Shown: positions 31,801 to 41,201, numbered from the stretch's first letter. The stretch: DNA of 64,000 bases from Bartonella sp. A05 (GCF_026930145.1 NZ_JANHOJ010000001.1:310001-374000), one strand, 5' to 3'. Notes: generated by a model not told the origin, from the letters alone. A program made the numbers and translations.

Positions 31801-31883
31801 CAAGTGCATCGCCGGCTACTGGATTGATGGTAAAACATCTTGAACAACTTTCTGCGTTTCTTGAAGATGCTTTAGGTTTTTAA
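28878..31883 (+). CDS. sucA: 2-oxoglutarate dehydrogenase E1 component
   Basis: The 1001-residue thiamine diphosphate-dependent E1 decarboxylates 2-oxoglutarate and passes succinyl groups to the SucB lipoyl domain. The N-terminal helix SFLYGGNADYIDQLYAEY, the HRGRLNVL signature, HGDAAFSGQG, and NQIGFTTDPRFSRSS are all present. It is a plain E1, with no fused acyltransferase domain. The ATG at 28878 and a second ATG two codons on (MARQDEV) are both possible; a strong AAGGAG lies about 20 bases upstream. Confidence 0.96.
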   Translation: MCMARQDEVNNLFAQTSFLYGGNADYIDQLYAEYEKNPANVDPQWHAFFETFQDNKEDVFKNAEGATWQCKHWPLKANGELVSALDGDWSALEKHLGDKLKEKAAMSAAQKGTASSQRDIIQATRDSVHAFMMIRAFRTRGHLRAQLDPLQLAEKLEDYKELSPEAYGFSPADYERPIFIDNALGLEYATIPQMLEILNRTYCSTIGVEYMHISDPAQKAWLQERIEGSDKQTAFTLKDKKAILNKLIEAEGFEQFLDTKYKGTKRFGLDGGEALIPALEQIIRHGCALGVQEIVFGMAHRGRLNVLSQILEKPHRAIFHEFKGGSYKPDDVEGSGDVKYHLGTSADRDCDGKKIHLSLLPNPSHLEIVDPVVIGKTRAKQDQLVGPVRTEVIPLSERSKVMPLLIHGDAAFSGQGVIQETFGLSDLKGYRVAGSIHVIINNQIGFTTDPRFSRSSPYPSDVAKMIDAPIFHVNGDDPEAVVFVAKVAAEFRQIFHKPVVIDMFCYRRYGHNEGDEPSFTQPLMYRAIRSHKTTLQIYGDKLVAEGVVESKDIEQQKKEWRDKLEGEFEASASYKPNKADWLDGSWTGLQAASDSDEQPCGVTGVGLQTLREIGQKLVEIPSDFYVHKTIQRFLRNRAKMFETGEGIDWATAEALAFGSLCLEGAPIRLSGEDVERGTFSQRHSVLYDQENEARYIPLNNLKKGQAIYEVVNSMLSEEAVLGFEYGYSLAEPRGLTIWEAQFGDFSNGAQVIFDQFISSAERKWLRMSGLVCLLPHGFEGQGPEHSSARLERFLQLCAEDNMQVANCTTPANYFHILRRQIRRDFRKPLILMTPKSLLRHKRAVSSLSEMGPETNFHRLLLDDAERFKDAAIKLQKDNKIRRVVLCTGKVYYDLYEEREKRGIDDVYLLRVEQLYPFPAKALVNMLARFLQAEIVWCQEEPKNMGAWSFIEPYLEWVLTHIKAQYSRARYAGRPASASPATGLMVKHLEQLSAFLEDALGF

Positions 31884-31917
31884 CTCGTTATTACTTTGAT
31901 TGTGTGGAAAAAATATT

Positions 31918-33117
31918 ATGGCTACTGAAATCCGTGTTCCTACTTTGGGTGAGTCGGTTACTGAGGCGACAATTGGCAAATGGTTTAAACATCTTGGTGA
32001 AACTGTGTCTATGGATGAACCCTTAGTTGAATTAGAGACTGATAAGGTAACAGTTGAAGTTCCTTCACCTGTTGCGGGAAAACTATCTGAGATCATCGCT
32101 AAAGAAGGTGATACAGTTGAAGTGAATGCACTCTTAGGTTTGGTTGAATCCGGTGTAGCAGGGGTTGCTTCATCCTCTTCGCCTGCTGTTGCACCAACAC
32201 CTGTGGTTGTATCTGGATCAAGCCTTTCTTCTTCGGACAATTCGATGCCTCCTGCGCCTTCAGCGGCAAAATTGATGGCTGAAAATAATATCGCAAAAGG
32301 CGATGTTACAGGTTCTGGAAAGCGTGAACAGATTCTCAAAGGAGATGTTCTGGATGTATTAGCACAAGGGGTAAAAGCGCCTGCAGCAGCAGTTTCTTCA
32401 GTTACACCTGTTGATGCAATGCGTGAAGAGCGTGTTCGTATGACGAAATTGCGTCAAACAATTGCTCGACGCCTTAAGGATGCACAAAATACAGCTGCGA
32501 TGTTAACCACGTTTAATGAGGTTGATATGTCTGCGGTGATGGATTTGCGTAAGCGCTACAAAGATGTTTTTGAAAAGAAACATGGTGTTAAGCTCGGCTT
32601 TATGGGCTTTTTTACCAAAGCTGTTTGCCATGCATTAAAAGAACTTCCTGCGGTTAATGCGGAAATTGATGGAACAGATATTGTTTATAAAAATTATGTT
32701 AATGCTGGAATTGCTGTCGGAACAGATAAGGGGCTTGTTGTTCCGGTGGTTCGTGATGCAGACCAAATGTCGATTGCAGAGATTGAAAAAGAGATTGGTC
32801 GTTTAGGGCGTCTCGCTCGTGATGGGAAATTGGCGGTTTCTGATATGCAAGGCGGAACATTTACCATTACCAATGGTGGTGTTTATGGATCGTTAATGTC
32901 GACACCAATTTTAAATGCACCGCAGTCTGGTATTTTGGGTATGCATGCGATTAAAGAACGCGCAATGGTTGTTGGAGGTCAGGTTGTGATCCGTCCAATG
33001 ATGTATTTAGCACTTTCTTATGATCACCGTATTGTAGATGGGCAAGAGGCTGTGACTTTCCTCGTGCGTGTTAAAGAAAGTTTAGAAGATCCGGAACGTC
33101 TTGTTCTTGATTTGTAA
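31918..33117 (+). CDS. sucB: 2-oxoglutarate dehydrogenase E2, dihydrolipoyl succinyltransferase
   Basis: SucB forms the core of the 2-oxoglutarate dehydrogenase complex. The 399-residue protein has one lipoyl domain ([16 protein letters not shown] with the lipoylated Lys near residue 43), an Ala/Pro/Ser-rich linker, an E3/E1-binding segment ([13 protein letters not shown]) and the catalytic domain with [16 protein letters not shown] start at the ATG at 31918 ([13 protein letters not shown]), not the ATG six codons upstream. Confidence 0.97.
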   Translation: MATEIRVPTLGESVTEATIGKWFKHLGETVSMDEPLVELETDKVTVEVPSPVAGKLSEIIAKEGDTVEVNALLGLVESGVAGVASSSSPAVAPTPVVVSGSSLSSSDNSMPPAPSAAKLMAENNIAKGDVTGSGKREQILKGDVLDVLAQGVKAPAAAVSSVTPVDAMREERVRMTKLRQTIARRLKDAQNTAAMLTTFNEVDMSAVMDLRKRYKDVFEKKHGVKLGFMGFFTKAVCHALKELPAVNAEIDGTDIVYKNYVNAGIAVGTDKGLVVPVVRDADQMSIAEIEKEIGRLGRLARDGKLAVSDMQGGTFTITNGGVYGSLMSTPILNAPQSGILGMHAIKERAMVVGGQVVIRPMMYLALSYDHRIVDGQEAVTFLVRVKESLEDPERLVLDL

Positions 33118-33149
33118 AAGCATCGTTTTCAAGATGAAAGGAAAGACAT

Positions 33150-34556
33150 ATGTCTTATGATGTTGTTGTAATCGGGGCGGGTCCAGGCGGTTATGTAGCA
33201 GCGATAAAAGCAGCGCAATTGGGTCTTAAAACTGCAATCATTGAGAAACGTGCGACGTTGGGTGGCACATGTCTCAATGTTGGTTGTATTCCTTCTAAAG
33301 CGTTATTACATGCCTCAGAAGTATTTGCTGAAACACAACATGGTTTTGAAGCGCTTGGTATTTCTATTGCTAAGCCTAAACTTAATCTTGAACAAATGAT
33401 GATGCACAAGAAAGCTGTGGTAGCAGCAAATACAAGCGGCATTTCTTTTTTGATGAAAAAAAATAAAATTGACACTTTTGAAGGCATGGCAAAAATTTTA
33501 GGCGCGGGTCAAATTGAAGTTGTGTCTAAAGATAGTGGCAAACAGACGGTTGCATCGAAGAATATTATTATTGCTACTGGCTCAGATGTTGCAGGTATTC
33601 CGGGTGTGGATGTTGACATTGATGAAAAGGTTATCCTGTCTTCCACAGGAGCACTCGCGCTTGAAAAAGTACCAACGCGGATGGTTGTGATTGGTGCTGG
33701 TGTTATTGGTTCAGAGCTTGGTTCTGTGTGGAGTCGCTTGGGAGCTAAAGTTACAATTGTTGAGTTTCTTGATAAAGTGTTAGGGACAATGGATGGGGAA
33801 GTTTCCCGGCAGTTTCAGAAACTTATGGAAAAGCAAGGAATTGAATATAAGCTTGGCGCAAAGGTAACGGCTGTTACTAAGTCTGGTAAAGAGGCTCAGG
33901 TGGCTTTTGAATCGGTTAAAGGTGGTACAGCTGAAAGTTTAGAAGCTGATGTTGTTTTGATTGCTACCGGACGTTCTCCGTATACAGAGGGTTTGGGTTT
34001 GGTAGAAGCTGGTGTTCAGGTGGATGAACGCGGTTTTATTACAACAGATGCGCATTGGCAAACCAACATTCCAGGAATTTATGCGATTGGTGATGTCATC
34101 AAAGGACCCATGTTAGCGCATAAGGCTGAAGAAGAAGGTGTTGCGGTAGCTGAAATTTTGGCTGGTCAAAAAGGCCATGTTAATTTTGATGTCATTCCAA
34201 GTGTTGTTTATACGCAGCCGGAAATCGCAAGTGTGGGCAAGACAGAGGAAGAGCTTAAAGCTGCTGGAATTGATTATAATATTGGCAAGTTTCCTTTCAT
34301 GGCAAATGGGCGTGCTCGTGCGATGCAAAAGAGCGATGGGTTTGTTAAAATACTCGCTGATAAAAAGACGGATCGAGTTTTAGGTGGTCATATTCTTGGA
34401 TTTGGCGCTGGTGAAATGATCCATGAAATTGCGGTTTTAATGGAGTTTGGTGGTTCATCAGAAGATTTAGGCCGTTGTTGTCATGCACATCCTACCTTAT
34501 CAGAAGCTGTGCGAGAAGCTGCTTTAGCGACATTTGCGAAACCGCTTCATATCTAG
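33150..34556 (+). CDS. lpd: dihydrolipoyl dehydrogenase (E3)
   Basis: This 468-residue FAD flavoprotein reoxidises the dihydrolipoyl arms of SucB. It has VIGAGPGGYVAAIKAAQLG for FAD, the redox-active pair in GGTCLNVGCIPSK, the NAD-binding GAGVIGSELGSVW, and the C-terminal HAHPTLSEAV with the His-Glu dyad. AAAGGAAAG precedes the ATG. Position directly after sucB suggests this E3 serves 2-oxoglutarate dehydrogenase; a second E3 for pyruvate dehydrogenase may be elsewhere. Confidence 0.97.
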   Translation: MSYDVVVIGAGPGGYVAAIKAAQLGLKTAIIEKRATLGGTCLNVGCIPSKALLHASEVFAETQHGFEALGISIAKPKLNLEQMMMHKKAVVAANTSGISFLMKKNKIDTFEGMAKILGAGQIEVVSKDSGKQTVASKNIIIATGSDVAGIPGVDVDIDEKVILSSTGALALEKVPTRMVVIGAGVIGSELGSVWSRLGAKVTIVEFLDKVLGTMDGEVSRQFQKLMEKQGIEYKLGAKVTAVTKSGKEAQVAFESVKGGTAESLEADVVLIATGRSPYTEGLGLVEAGVQVDERGFITTDAHWQTNIPGIYAIGDVIKGPMLAHKAEEEGVAVAEILAGQKGHVNFDVIPSVVYTQPEIASVGKTEEELKAAGIDYNIGKFPFMANGRARAMQKSDGFVKILADKKTDRVLGGHILGFGAGEMIHEIAVLMEFGGSSEDLGRCCHAHPTLSEAVREAALATFAKPLHI

Positions 34557-34630
34557 GAGCTTTTTAGGGGGGCTTCATTGTATCTTTTAAAAGAGGTGCA
34601 AAAGTGTTGCTGTGGGCTTATATATTAAAA

Positions 34631-34660
34631 AAAACCACCTTTTTTATAAGGTGGTTTTTG
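34631..34660. terminator. bidirectional terminator between lpd and the carboxynorspermidine genes
   Basis: AAAACCACCTT (34631-34641) pairs perfectly with AAGGTGGTTTT (34648-34658) over 11 bp around a 6-base loop, with A-rich and T-rich flanks. It can serve both converging transcripts. Confidence 0.85.
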
Positions 34661-34686
34661 TACATTTTCAGAATGTAATCAATGGG

Positions 34687-35925
34687 TTAAAACTCTAATT
34701 TTTTATCCTCTTGTTGTTCTCTGATATAGGTTGAAAGACCCATATGGTCGAGACACTGAAGAAAAGGCAGTGGGGGTAATTCTTCTACATTGACCATTGT
34801 TTTAATATCCCATGTGCCATTAGAAATAAGAACAGCAGCAGCAGCAGCAGGGACACCAGCTGTATAAGAAATTCCTTGTGCACCAGTTTCATTAAAAGCT
34901 TGTTTGTGATCTGCTATATTATAAATAAAGACTTCTCTTGGAGAGCCATCTTTTGTACCTTGAACACGATTTCCGATACAAGTTTTTCCTGTATAGTTTG
35001 GTGCCAAAGAGGCTGGATCTGGTAAAACGGCTTTCACAACTTTTAAAGGAACAACTTCTTGCCCTTCTGCTGTTTTTATAGGCTGTTCGGATAAGAGTCC
35101 AAGATTTTTCAGAACAGTAAAAACAGTGATATACCGTTCACCAAATCCCATCCAAAAACGAATGTTTGGGACATCAAGATTTTTAGATAATGAATGGATT
35201 TCATCATGTCCTGTCATATAGGCTTTTTGTTTGCCTACAACGGGAAGATCCCATTCATGGCTGATTTCGAACATTTGGTTAGAGACCCATTCTTTATTTT
35301 GCCATGACCATACTTGCCCTGTAAATTCTCGAAAGTTAATTTCTGGATCAAAGTTTGTGGCAAACCAACGTCCATGGCTTCCAGCGTTAATATCGATAAT
35401 ATCAATATCGGTGATTGTATCGAAATAATTATCGCGCGCCAATGCTGCATAAGCATTAACAACACCAGGGTCAAAACCTGCCCCTAAAATAGCTGTTATA
35501 CCGGCTTTTTCGCATTCTTGGCGACGGGGCCACTCATAATTTCCATACCAAGGGGGGGTTTCACAAATTTTTAACGGATCTTCATGAATAGCGGTATCAA
35601 TATAAGCGCATTTTGTTTCAATACAGGCTGAAAGGACAGACATATTAAGAAAGGCGGAGCCAACATTGATGACAATTTCGCATTTTGTTTTTTGGATCAA
35701 CTTTATAGTTTCTTCCACATTCATAGCGTTAAGTGCATGGCTTTTGAGAACGCCTTCTACTTTCATTGCTTTTTTGTCTTTAATGGAAGTAATGATTGCT
35801 TCACATTTTTTAAGTGTTCGTGAAGCGATATGAATTTCACCGAGAATATCGTTGTTTTGGGCGCATTTATGCGCGACGACTTGCGCAACACCTCCAGCAC
35901 CAATAATGAGAACATTTTTCTTCAT
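34687..35925 (-). CDS. carboxynorspermidine dehydrogenase (saccharopine dehydrogenase family)
   Basis: The 412-residue product is a saccharopine-dehydrogenase-fold enzyme with the N-terminal NADP site VLIIGAGGVAQVVAHKCAQ and IHIASRTLKKCE. In the alternative polyamine route it condenses aspartate semialdehyde with a diamine to carboxy(nor)spermidine. The downstream partner in the pathway, nspC, lies directly upstream in the same operon (57-base gap), which is the main reason for this call over lysine-type saccharopine dehydrogenase. It ends just before the bidirectional terminator. Confidence 0.85.
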   Translation of the reverse strand: MKKNVLIIGAGGVAQVVAHKCAQNNDILGEIHIASRTLKKCEAIITSIKDKKAMKVEGVLKSHALNAMNVEETIKLIQKTKCEIVINVGSAFLNMSVLSACIETKCAYIDTAIHEDPLKICETPPWYGNYEWPRRQECEKAGITAILGAGFDPGVVNAYAALARDNYFDTITDIDIIDINAGSHGRWFATNFDPEINFREFTGQVWSWQNKEWVSNQMFEISHEWDLPVVGKQKAYMTGHDEIHSLSKNLDVPNIRFWMGFGERYITVFTVLKNLGLLSEQPIKTAEGQEVVPLKVVKAVLPDPASLAPNYTGKTCIGNRVQGTKDGSPREVFIYNIADHKQAFNETGAQGISYTAGVPAAAAAVLISNGTWDIKTMVNVEELPPLPFLQCLDHMGLSTYIREQQEDKKLEF

Positions 35926-35982
35926 TGTAGGGTCATCTCCTTTTCATATTGCTGCATCATGGCATTTTTCCTATTATTTTGA

Positions 35983-37080
35983 TTATGAAAGGCTATTTTG
36001 ATAGTCGTTATAATCGAATTGGCGTTGAAGTATTAATGTTCCATCACATTCTTTGATAACAATGGAAGGCATTGTAACACCATTGAACCAATTTTTCTTG
36101 ACCATTGTATAGCCTGCGGCGTCTTGAAAAGACAATCTGTCTCCTATTTTAAGCGGCTTAGGGAATTGAAATGTTCCGAAAATATCACCTGCAAGGCAGG
36201 ATTTTCCACAAACCATAATTTCATATGGTCCTTGATTTGGTTCTAATTTTGCATTTTCTCGATAAATTAAAAGATCAAGCATATGTGCTTCGATTGAGCT
36301 ATCAACGATAGCGAGGTTTTTTTCGTTATATAATGTGTCAAGAACGCTCACTTCTAATGTGGTGCTTTTTGTGATAGCAGCTTCTCCTGGTTCAAGAAAA
36401 ACAGTTACATTATGGGTTTGAGAAAAACGTTTTAAGCGCTCAGCGAAGTGCTCTAAAGGATAATTTGCAGCAGTAAAATGAATTCCTCCGCCAAGACTAA
36501 CCCAGTTGACCGCGGCGAAGAGTTCTGAAAATTTCTCTTCGATGTGGCTTAACATTCGGTCAAAAAGATAAAAATCAGCATTTTCACAATTATTGTGGAT
36601 CATTAACCCATTGATTAAGGGCAAAATTTCTTTAATAGCGCTTTGATCTGTTTCGCCTAGACGGCTAAAGGGGCGGGCAGGATTAGCAAGATCAAAATTT
36701 GATGCGCTGATCCTGGGGTTTAATCTTAAGCCTCGCTCAATGGTTTTTGTAGAATGCGCAAAACGTTGAAGCTGTTGAATTGAATTAAAAATGATTTTAT
36801 CTGCATAACCACACGCTTCATCAATTTCATGATCTGCCCAAGCAACAGAATAGGCATGGGTTTCTTTGCCAAATTTTTCTCTTCCTAAACGTAGTTCATA
36901 AAGGGATGAAGATGTGGTGCCATCCATGTACTCAGACATGACATCAAAAAGACTCCATGTAGCAAAGCATTTCAAAGCAAGTAAAATTTTGGCTCCCGAC
37001 ATTTCTCTCAAGCGAGCAATAACGTCCATATTCTTTATGAGTTTAGATTTATCTATAAGATAATAGGGAGTCCTAATCAT
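35983..37080 (-). CDS. nspC: carboxynorspermidine / carboxyspermidine decarboxylase
   Basis: NspC removes the carboxyl group of carboxy(nor)spermidine to give (nor)spermidine. The 365-residue PLP enzyme has the alanine-racemase-like barrel: TPYYLIDKSKLIKN, then LLALKCFATW with the PLP-binding lysine near residue 37, the glycine-rich SLGGGIHFTA, EPGEA for phosphate binding, and GKSCLAGDIFG with the catalytic Cys. Length and motif order match NspC more than LysA (424 residues here at 61 kb). A 12-bp palindrome lies 32 bases upstream. Confidence 0.9.
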   Translation of the reverse strand: MIRTPYYLIDKSKLIKNMDVIARLREMSGAKILLALKCFATWSLFDVMSEYMDGTTSSSLYELRLGREKFGKETHAYSVAWADHEIDEACGYADKIIFNSIQQLQRFAHSTKTIERGLRLNPRISASNFDLANPARPFSRLGETDQSAIKEILPLINGLMIHNNCENADFYLFDRMLSHIEEKFSELFAAVNWVSLGGGIHFTAANYPLEHFAERLKRFSQTHNVTVFLEPGEAAITKSTTLEVSVLDTLYNEKNLAIVDSSIEAHMLDLLIYRENAKLEPNQGPYEIMVCGKSCLAGDIFGTFQFPKPLKIGDRLSFQDAAGYTMVKKNWFNGVTMPSIVIKECDGTLILQRQFDYNDYQNSLS

Positions 37081-37111
37081 TGTTATTTAATCTCTTTTGA
37101 AGGATCTTATT

Positions 37112-37123
37112 GTTCATATGAAC
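37112..37123. promoter_or_regulatory. 12-bp palindrome upstream of nspC
   Basis: GTTCATATGAAC is a perfect palindrome, 32 bases before the nspC start in the 171-base gap between divergent genes. It could be a dimeric repressor site for either gene; no regulator is recognised. Confidence 0.3.
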
Positions 37124-37251
37124 GTTTAGTACATATAGCAACAGAATGTCTCAAGGAAAAAAGAGTTATAAAACGAAAATCTGTTTTCTTTGAGCAGTAA
37201 AAAGACGTTCTGAACATTCGTTTTGTTTTCGCTTTATTTGAGATTTATATT

Positions 37252-37737
37252 ATGCGTACTATTCGAAATTTATGTTATGTTTTGGTTGTGCTATCCATTG
37301 GAAATATTTTCATGATAACAACCAATCTTGCTAATTCGGCGCTAAAAAATGGTGCTGAGACAATGGTGGTTCATCGGTCTTCTATTCAAGAAGACAGGGT
37401 TCCTTTGATGGTTACAGGACGTAAAGAAATTAATGGTTTTAAAGGATACCGTCATTATCGGCGTGGTTATCGCAAATATAGCGATAATTGGTGGTATCCT
37501 GAGGCGGCATTTGTTGTGTTTGAAGATTTAGATACAAAACACGATCCATTAAAGGCAACATCTACCCCAAAAGAGGCGCTTTTGATTTCTTCTTTCAAGA
37601 GAAAAGAGCCATGGATGTTCAAGGAGCATATTGATTCTTGTGTAGCTCGTTATCGCTCTTACAATAGAAATGATAATAGTTATCAGCCTTTTGATGGACC
37701 ACGCAAACAATGCCTTTCTCGTGTTTTTAAAGGGTAA
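37252..37737 (+). CDS. BA14K family secreted protein
   Basis: The 161-residue protein has a hydrophobic N-terminal segment (residues about 8-28) consistent with a signal peptide or anchor. A Tyr/Arg-rich middle region (GYRHYRRGYRKY) follows, then the C-terminal BA14K domain: HIDSCVARYRSYNRNDNSYQ plus a final KQC cysteine. BA14K proteins, first described in Brucella as immunoreactive and lectin-like, are common in Rhizobiales; their cellular role is not settled. It stands alone between nspC and the antiporter operon. Confidence 0.82.
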   Translation: MRTIRNLCYVLVVLSIGNIFMITTNLANSALKNGAETMVVHRSSIQEDRVPLMVTGRKEINGFKGYRHYRRGYRKYSDNWWYPEAAFVVFEDLDTKHDPLKATSTPKEALLISSFKRKEPWMFKEHIDSCVARYRSYNRNDNSYQPFDGPRKQCLSRVFKG

Positions 37738-37940
37738 AGGGTGTTCAATAAAAACCATTTTACGACATTTTTGCCGTTTTTTCTCATGAAACAGTTGATT
37801 TATGAGAATTTTCGATATTTTTAAGTTTGATTAAATCTTATATAGTAACAGTGTAAAATGAAGGGTAGCGATATAATATTGCACCTATTTATTGTGATTT
37901 TTTGACAACAAAATACATAAAATTGGGTGGAGTTTATAGA

Positions 37941-40862
37941 ATGACAATATGGGGGGCAACGTTGATATTGCTGGTTTTGCTTCCCTTTTGCGGTAGTGTT
38001 GTAATAGGTTTTTTTCGTTCAACAGCCAAAAATAATGAAGCATGGTTTGCTGGAGTAATTGCGCTTTTTAGTCTTCTTTTTACGATTGCACTTTATCCAG
38101 TGGTTCGTGGAAACCGCGTAGTACGTTTAGATATTCCTTGGCTTCCAGAATGGGGGGTTAATTTAACCTTGCATATGGATGGTTTATCGTGGCTTTTTTG
38201 TCTTTTAATTACAGGAATTGGGCTGCTTGTTGTTGTTTATGCACGCTACTATATGAATCCCGCAGATCCAGTTCCACGTTTTTTTTCCTTTTTTCTGGCC
38301 TTTATGGGATCCATGTTAGGAATAGTTTTATCAGGAAATCTGGTCTTTTTAGTCATTTTCTGGGAGTTAACTAGCGTTTTTTCCTTTTTATTGATCGGTT
38401 ATTGGTACCATAATGCAAGTGCGCGTGATGGAGCGCGTATGGCTTTAACAATCACAGGTTTTGGTGGTTTCGCACTTCTTATCGGGGTTTTGCTGATTGG
38501 CTACATTGTTGGTAGTTTTGATTTAGATAAGGTATTGCAGTCTGGGGATTTAATTCGGTCGAGTCCCCTTTATGTGCTCGTGTTGATTTGTATTTTATTG
38601 GGGGGGATAACAAAGAGTGCACAATTTCCATTTCATTTTTGGTTGCCTAATGCAATGGCTGCTCCAACTCCAGTATCAGCTTATTTGCATTCGGCAACGA
38701 TGGTGAAAGCAGGGTTATTTTTGCTTGTGCGATTGTGGCCTGTTTTATCAGGAACAGAAGCTTGGTTTTGGCTGGTGGGTTTTTCAGGACTCACAACACT
38801 GCTTCTTGGCGCTTTCTTTTCAATGTTTCAGCAAGATTTAAAAGGTCTTCTTGCATATTCAACTATTAGTCATCTTGGCTTAATTACAACACTTTTAAGT
38901 CTTGGAAGCCAATTTGCATGTGTTGCAGCAATCTTTCATATGGCTAATCATGCGACTTTTAAAGCGTCTTTATTTATGGCTGCGGGCATTATTGACCATG
39001 AAACGGGCACACGTGATATGCGTAAGCTGACAGGTCTTTTTCGCTATATGCCTATTACAGGGACGCTGGCTTTGGTTGCAAGTGCAGCTATGGCAGGTGT
39101 TCCTTTGCTAAATGGTTTTTTATCAAAAGAGATGTTTTTTGCTGAAGCCGTTGAAACCCATATGGAATCATGGCTGGATTGGATTGCACCTTATGTGGCA
39201 ACGCTTGCTAGCCTTTTTAGTGTAACCTATTCTATACGCTTTATACATGGTGTTTTTTTTGGACAAAAGCCTACCGATTTACCCAAAATACCGCATGAAC
39301 CACCACATTTTATGCGTTTTCCAATAGAATTGTTGGTTTTTGTTTGTTTGGCGGTGGGTATTTTTCCTAATTTCACAATAGGACCCATTTTGGATAATGC
39401 GGTGGTGGCTGTTTTGGGAGAAATAACGTATTCTTATAATTTGGCCGTTTGGCATGGTTTTAATACCCCATTAATTATGAGTTTTGTTGCTTTATCAGGA
39501 GGGGGAGTGCTTTATATTTTGGGGCATCGTTATTTCCTATCTTGTGAGGACGGACTGCCATTTTTTCGTCATTTAAACAGACAACGTATTTTTGAACGAT
39601 TTCTCGTGATTATTTCTTGGAAATTTGCTCGTACTGCAGAATCTTGTTTGTCAACGCGCCGATTGCAAGTCCAGTTGCATTGGATGTTGTTGGTGTGCTT
39701 TGCATTTGTTGGTCTTTTACTGTGGTGCGATGGTTTGATTTCAGCTGGTTCATTGCCGCTTTTTCCACTTGATTTTCCCTTTATTGTTTTTTGGTTGATT
39801 GGGGGAGGCTGTGCATTTTTGGTCGCTTGGCAAGCAAAGTTTCATCGTCTTGCATCGTTAATGTTGTTGGGAGGCGCTGGTTTGATGACTTGTGCTACAT
39901 TTTTATGGCTTTCTGCCCCTGATTTGGCGGTGACACAATTGGTTGTTGAAGTTGTGACAACTGTTCTTTTGCTTCTTGGTTTGAGATGGTTGCCTAAACG
40001 TGTACATGATTATACTCCGCAGCCTGTCGGTTTTTTTATACGCTGTCGTCGTGTTCGTGATTTTATCATAGCGCTTTTGGGTGGTGCTGGTATGGCATGG
40101 TTATCATTTGCAGTCATGACACGTCCACAAGGAAGTACTATTTCTGATTTTTTTCTGACGCATGCGTATTCTGACGCTGGTGGTCGCAATGTTGTGAATG
40201 TTTTGTTGGTCGACTTCCGTGGATTTGATACGATGGGCGAAATTGTGGTTTTGGGTGTTGTTGCGCTTACTGTTTTTGCGCTTTTACGGCGTTTTCGACC
40301 AGCTCCTGAAAGTATTGATGCACCTTCGCAACAACGTATTCAAACGGCTTTTGATATGGAACATCCCGATCGTGAAGTCGGAGATACTGTATCGGATTAT
40401 TTAGCTATTCCTGCTATGATTATGCATTGGCTTTTTCCAGTTATTATCGCTTTTGCGATTTATTTATTGATACGTGGGCATGATTCTGCAGGAGGTGGAT
40501 TTGCCGGTGGAATTACTTTGGCGATAGGGTTTATTTTACAATATCTTGCAACCAATATTCGCTGGGTGGAAAATCGTTTACGGGTTTTACCTCTGCTTTG
40601 GATTGGCTTCGGCTTATTGTTGTCAGTGGCAACTGGTATAGGTTCTTGGTTTTTCGGATTTCCTTTTTTAACATCATTTTTTCAATATATTGATCTTCCG
40701 TGGATTGGAAAAACTCCTGTGGCATCTGCCTTTTTATTTGATTTGGGTGTATTTTCTCTGGTTTTGGGAGCTACCGTTCTAATTTTGATTGCGATGGCGC
40801 ATCAATCTATCCGCCGCTATCGAATCGGTAAAAAAAATGTTGCGCAAGAGAAGGAAAATTAA
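37941..40862 (+). CDS. phaAB: Mrp/Pha cation-proton antiporter subunit A/B fusion
   Basis: This 973-residue polytopic protein combines an NuoL-like MrpA part (GGITKSAQFPFHFWLPNAMAAPTPVSAYLH signature region near residues 210-240) and a C-terminal MrpB part (GHDSAGGGFAGGITLAIGF). The complex exchanges K+ or Na+ for H+ across the inner membrane. Such A-B fusions are the rule in Rhizobiales (phaAB). I use the ATG at 37941 with GGTGGAG upstream, not the TTG 13 codons earlier. The next gene overlaps by one base. Confidence 0.94.
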   Translation: MTIWGATLILLVLLPFCGSVVIGFFRSTAKNNEAWFAGVIALFSLLFTIALYPVVRGNRVVRLDIPWLPEWGVNLTLHMDGLSWLFCLLITGIGLLVVVYARYYMNPADPVPRFFSFFLAFMGSMLGIVLSGNLVFLVIFWELTSVFSFLLIGYWYHNASARDGARMALTITGFGGFALLIGVLLIGYIVGSFDLDKVLQSGDLIRSSPLYVLVLICILLGGITKSAQFPFHFWLPNAMAAPTPVSAYLHSATMVKAGLFLLVRLWPVLSGTEAWFWLVGFSGLTTLLLGAFFSMFQQDLKGLLAYSTISHLGLITTLLSLGSQFACVAAIFHMANHATFKASLFMAAGIIDHETGTRDMRKLTGLFRYMPITGTLALVASAAMAGVPLLNGFLSKEMFFAEAVETHMESWLDWIAPYVATLASLFSVTYSIRFIHGVFFGQKPTDLPKIPHEPPHFMRFPIELLVFVCLAVGIFPNFTIGPILDNAVVAVLGEITYSYNLAVWHGFNTPLIMSFVALSGGGVLYILGHRYFLSCEDGLPFFRHLNRQRIFERFLVIISWKFARTAESCLSTRRLQVQLHWMLLVCFAFVGLLLWCDGLISAGSLPLFPLDFPFIVFWLIGGGCAFLVAWQAKFHRLASLMLLGGAGLMTCATFLWLSAPDLAVTQLVVEVVTTVLLLLGLRWLPKRVHDYTPQPVGFFIRCRRVRDFIIALLGGAGMAWLSFAVMTRPQGSTISDFFLTHAYSDAGGRNVVNVLLVDFRGFDTMGEIVVLGVVALTVFALLRRFRPAPESIDAPSQQRIQTAFDMEHPDREVGDTVSDYLAIPAMIMHWLFPVIIAFAIYLLIRGHDSAGGGFAGGITLAIGFILQYLATNIRWVENRLRVLPLLWIGFGLLLSVATGIGSWFFGFPFLTSFFQYIDLPWIGKTPVASAFLFDLGVFSLVLGATVLILIAMAHQSIRRYRIGKKNVAQEKEN

Positions 40863-41200
40863 TGGAAGTTGTACTTTCTTTAGGTATCGGTGTTCTTATT
40901 GGATCGGGCATTTGGCTTCTTTTGCGTCCGAGAACTTTTCAGATTATTCTCGGTTTGTCGTTGATCTCTTACGGTGTCAATCTTTTTATATTCTCAATGG
41001 GTAGGCCTCGTAGCAATGCAGTTCCTATCGTGGATCCTTCCATTGTGATTAATCCAGATCATTATGCCGATCCTCTGCCACAGGCTTTGGTTTTGACAGC
41101 GATTGTCATTGGTTTTGCAACAACAGCCTTATTCTTGGTTATTCTTTTGGTTTCACGTGGTTTGACAGGTTCAGATCATGTTGATGGACGTGAGAGGTAA
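40862..41200 (+). CDS. phaC: Mrp/Pha antiporter subunit C (NuoK-like)
   Basis: This is a 112-residue protein with three membrane helices, related to complex I subunit NuoK. The segments ILGLSLISYGVNLFIF and DPLPQALVLTAIVIGFATTA are the family hallmark. Its ATG shares the final base of the phaAB stop (TAATG), and phaD begins one base after its stop, so translation is coupled. Confidence 0.94.
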   Translation: MEVVLSLGIGVLIGSGIWLLLRPRTFQIILGLSLISYGVNLFIFSMGRPRSNAVPIVDPSIVINPDHYADPLPQALVLTAIVIGFATTALFLVILLVSRGLTGSDHVDGRER

Positions 41201-41201
41201 A

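Noticed and set aside
41151-41163. Fourth parS-like site (TTTCACGTGGTTT)
   Set aside because: Only one half matches; the right half diverges at several positions.
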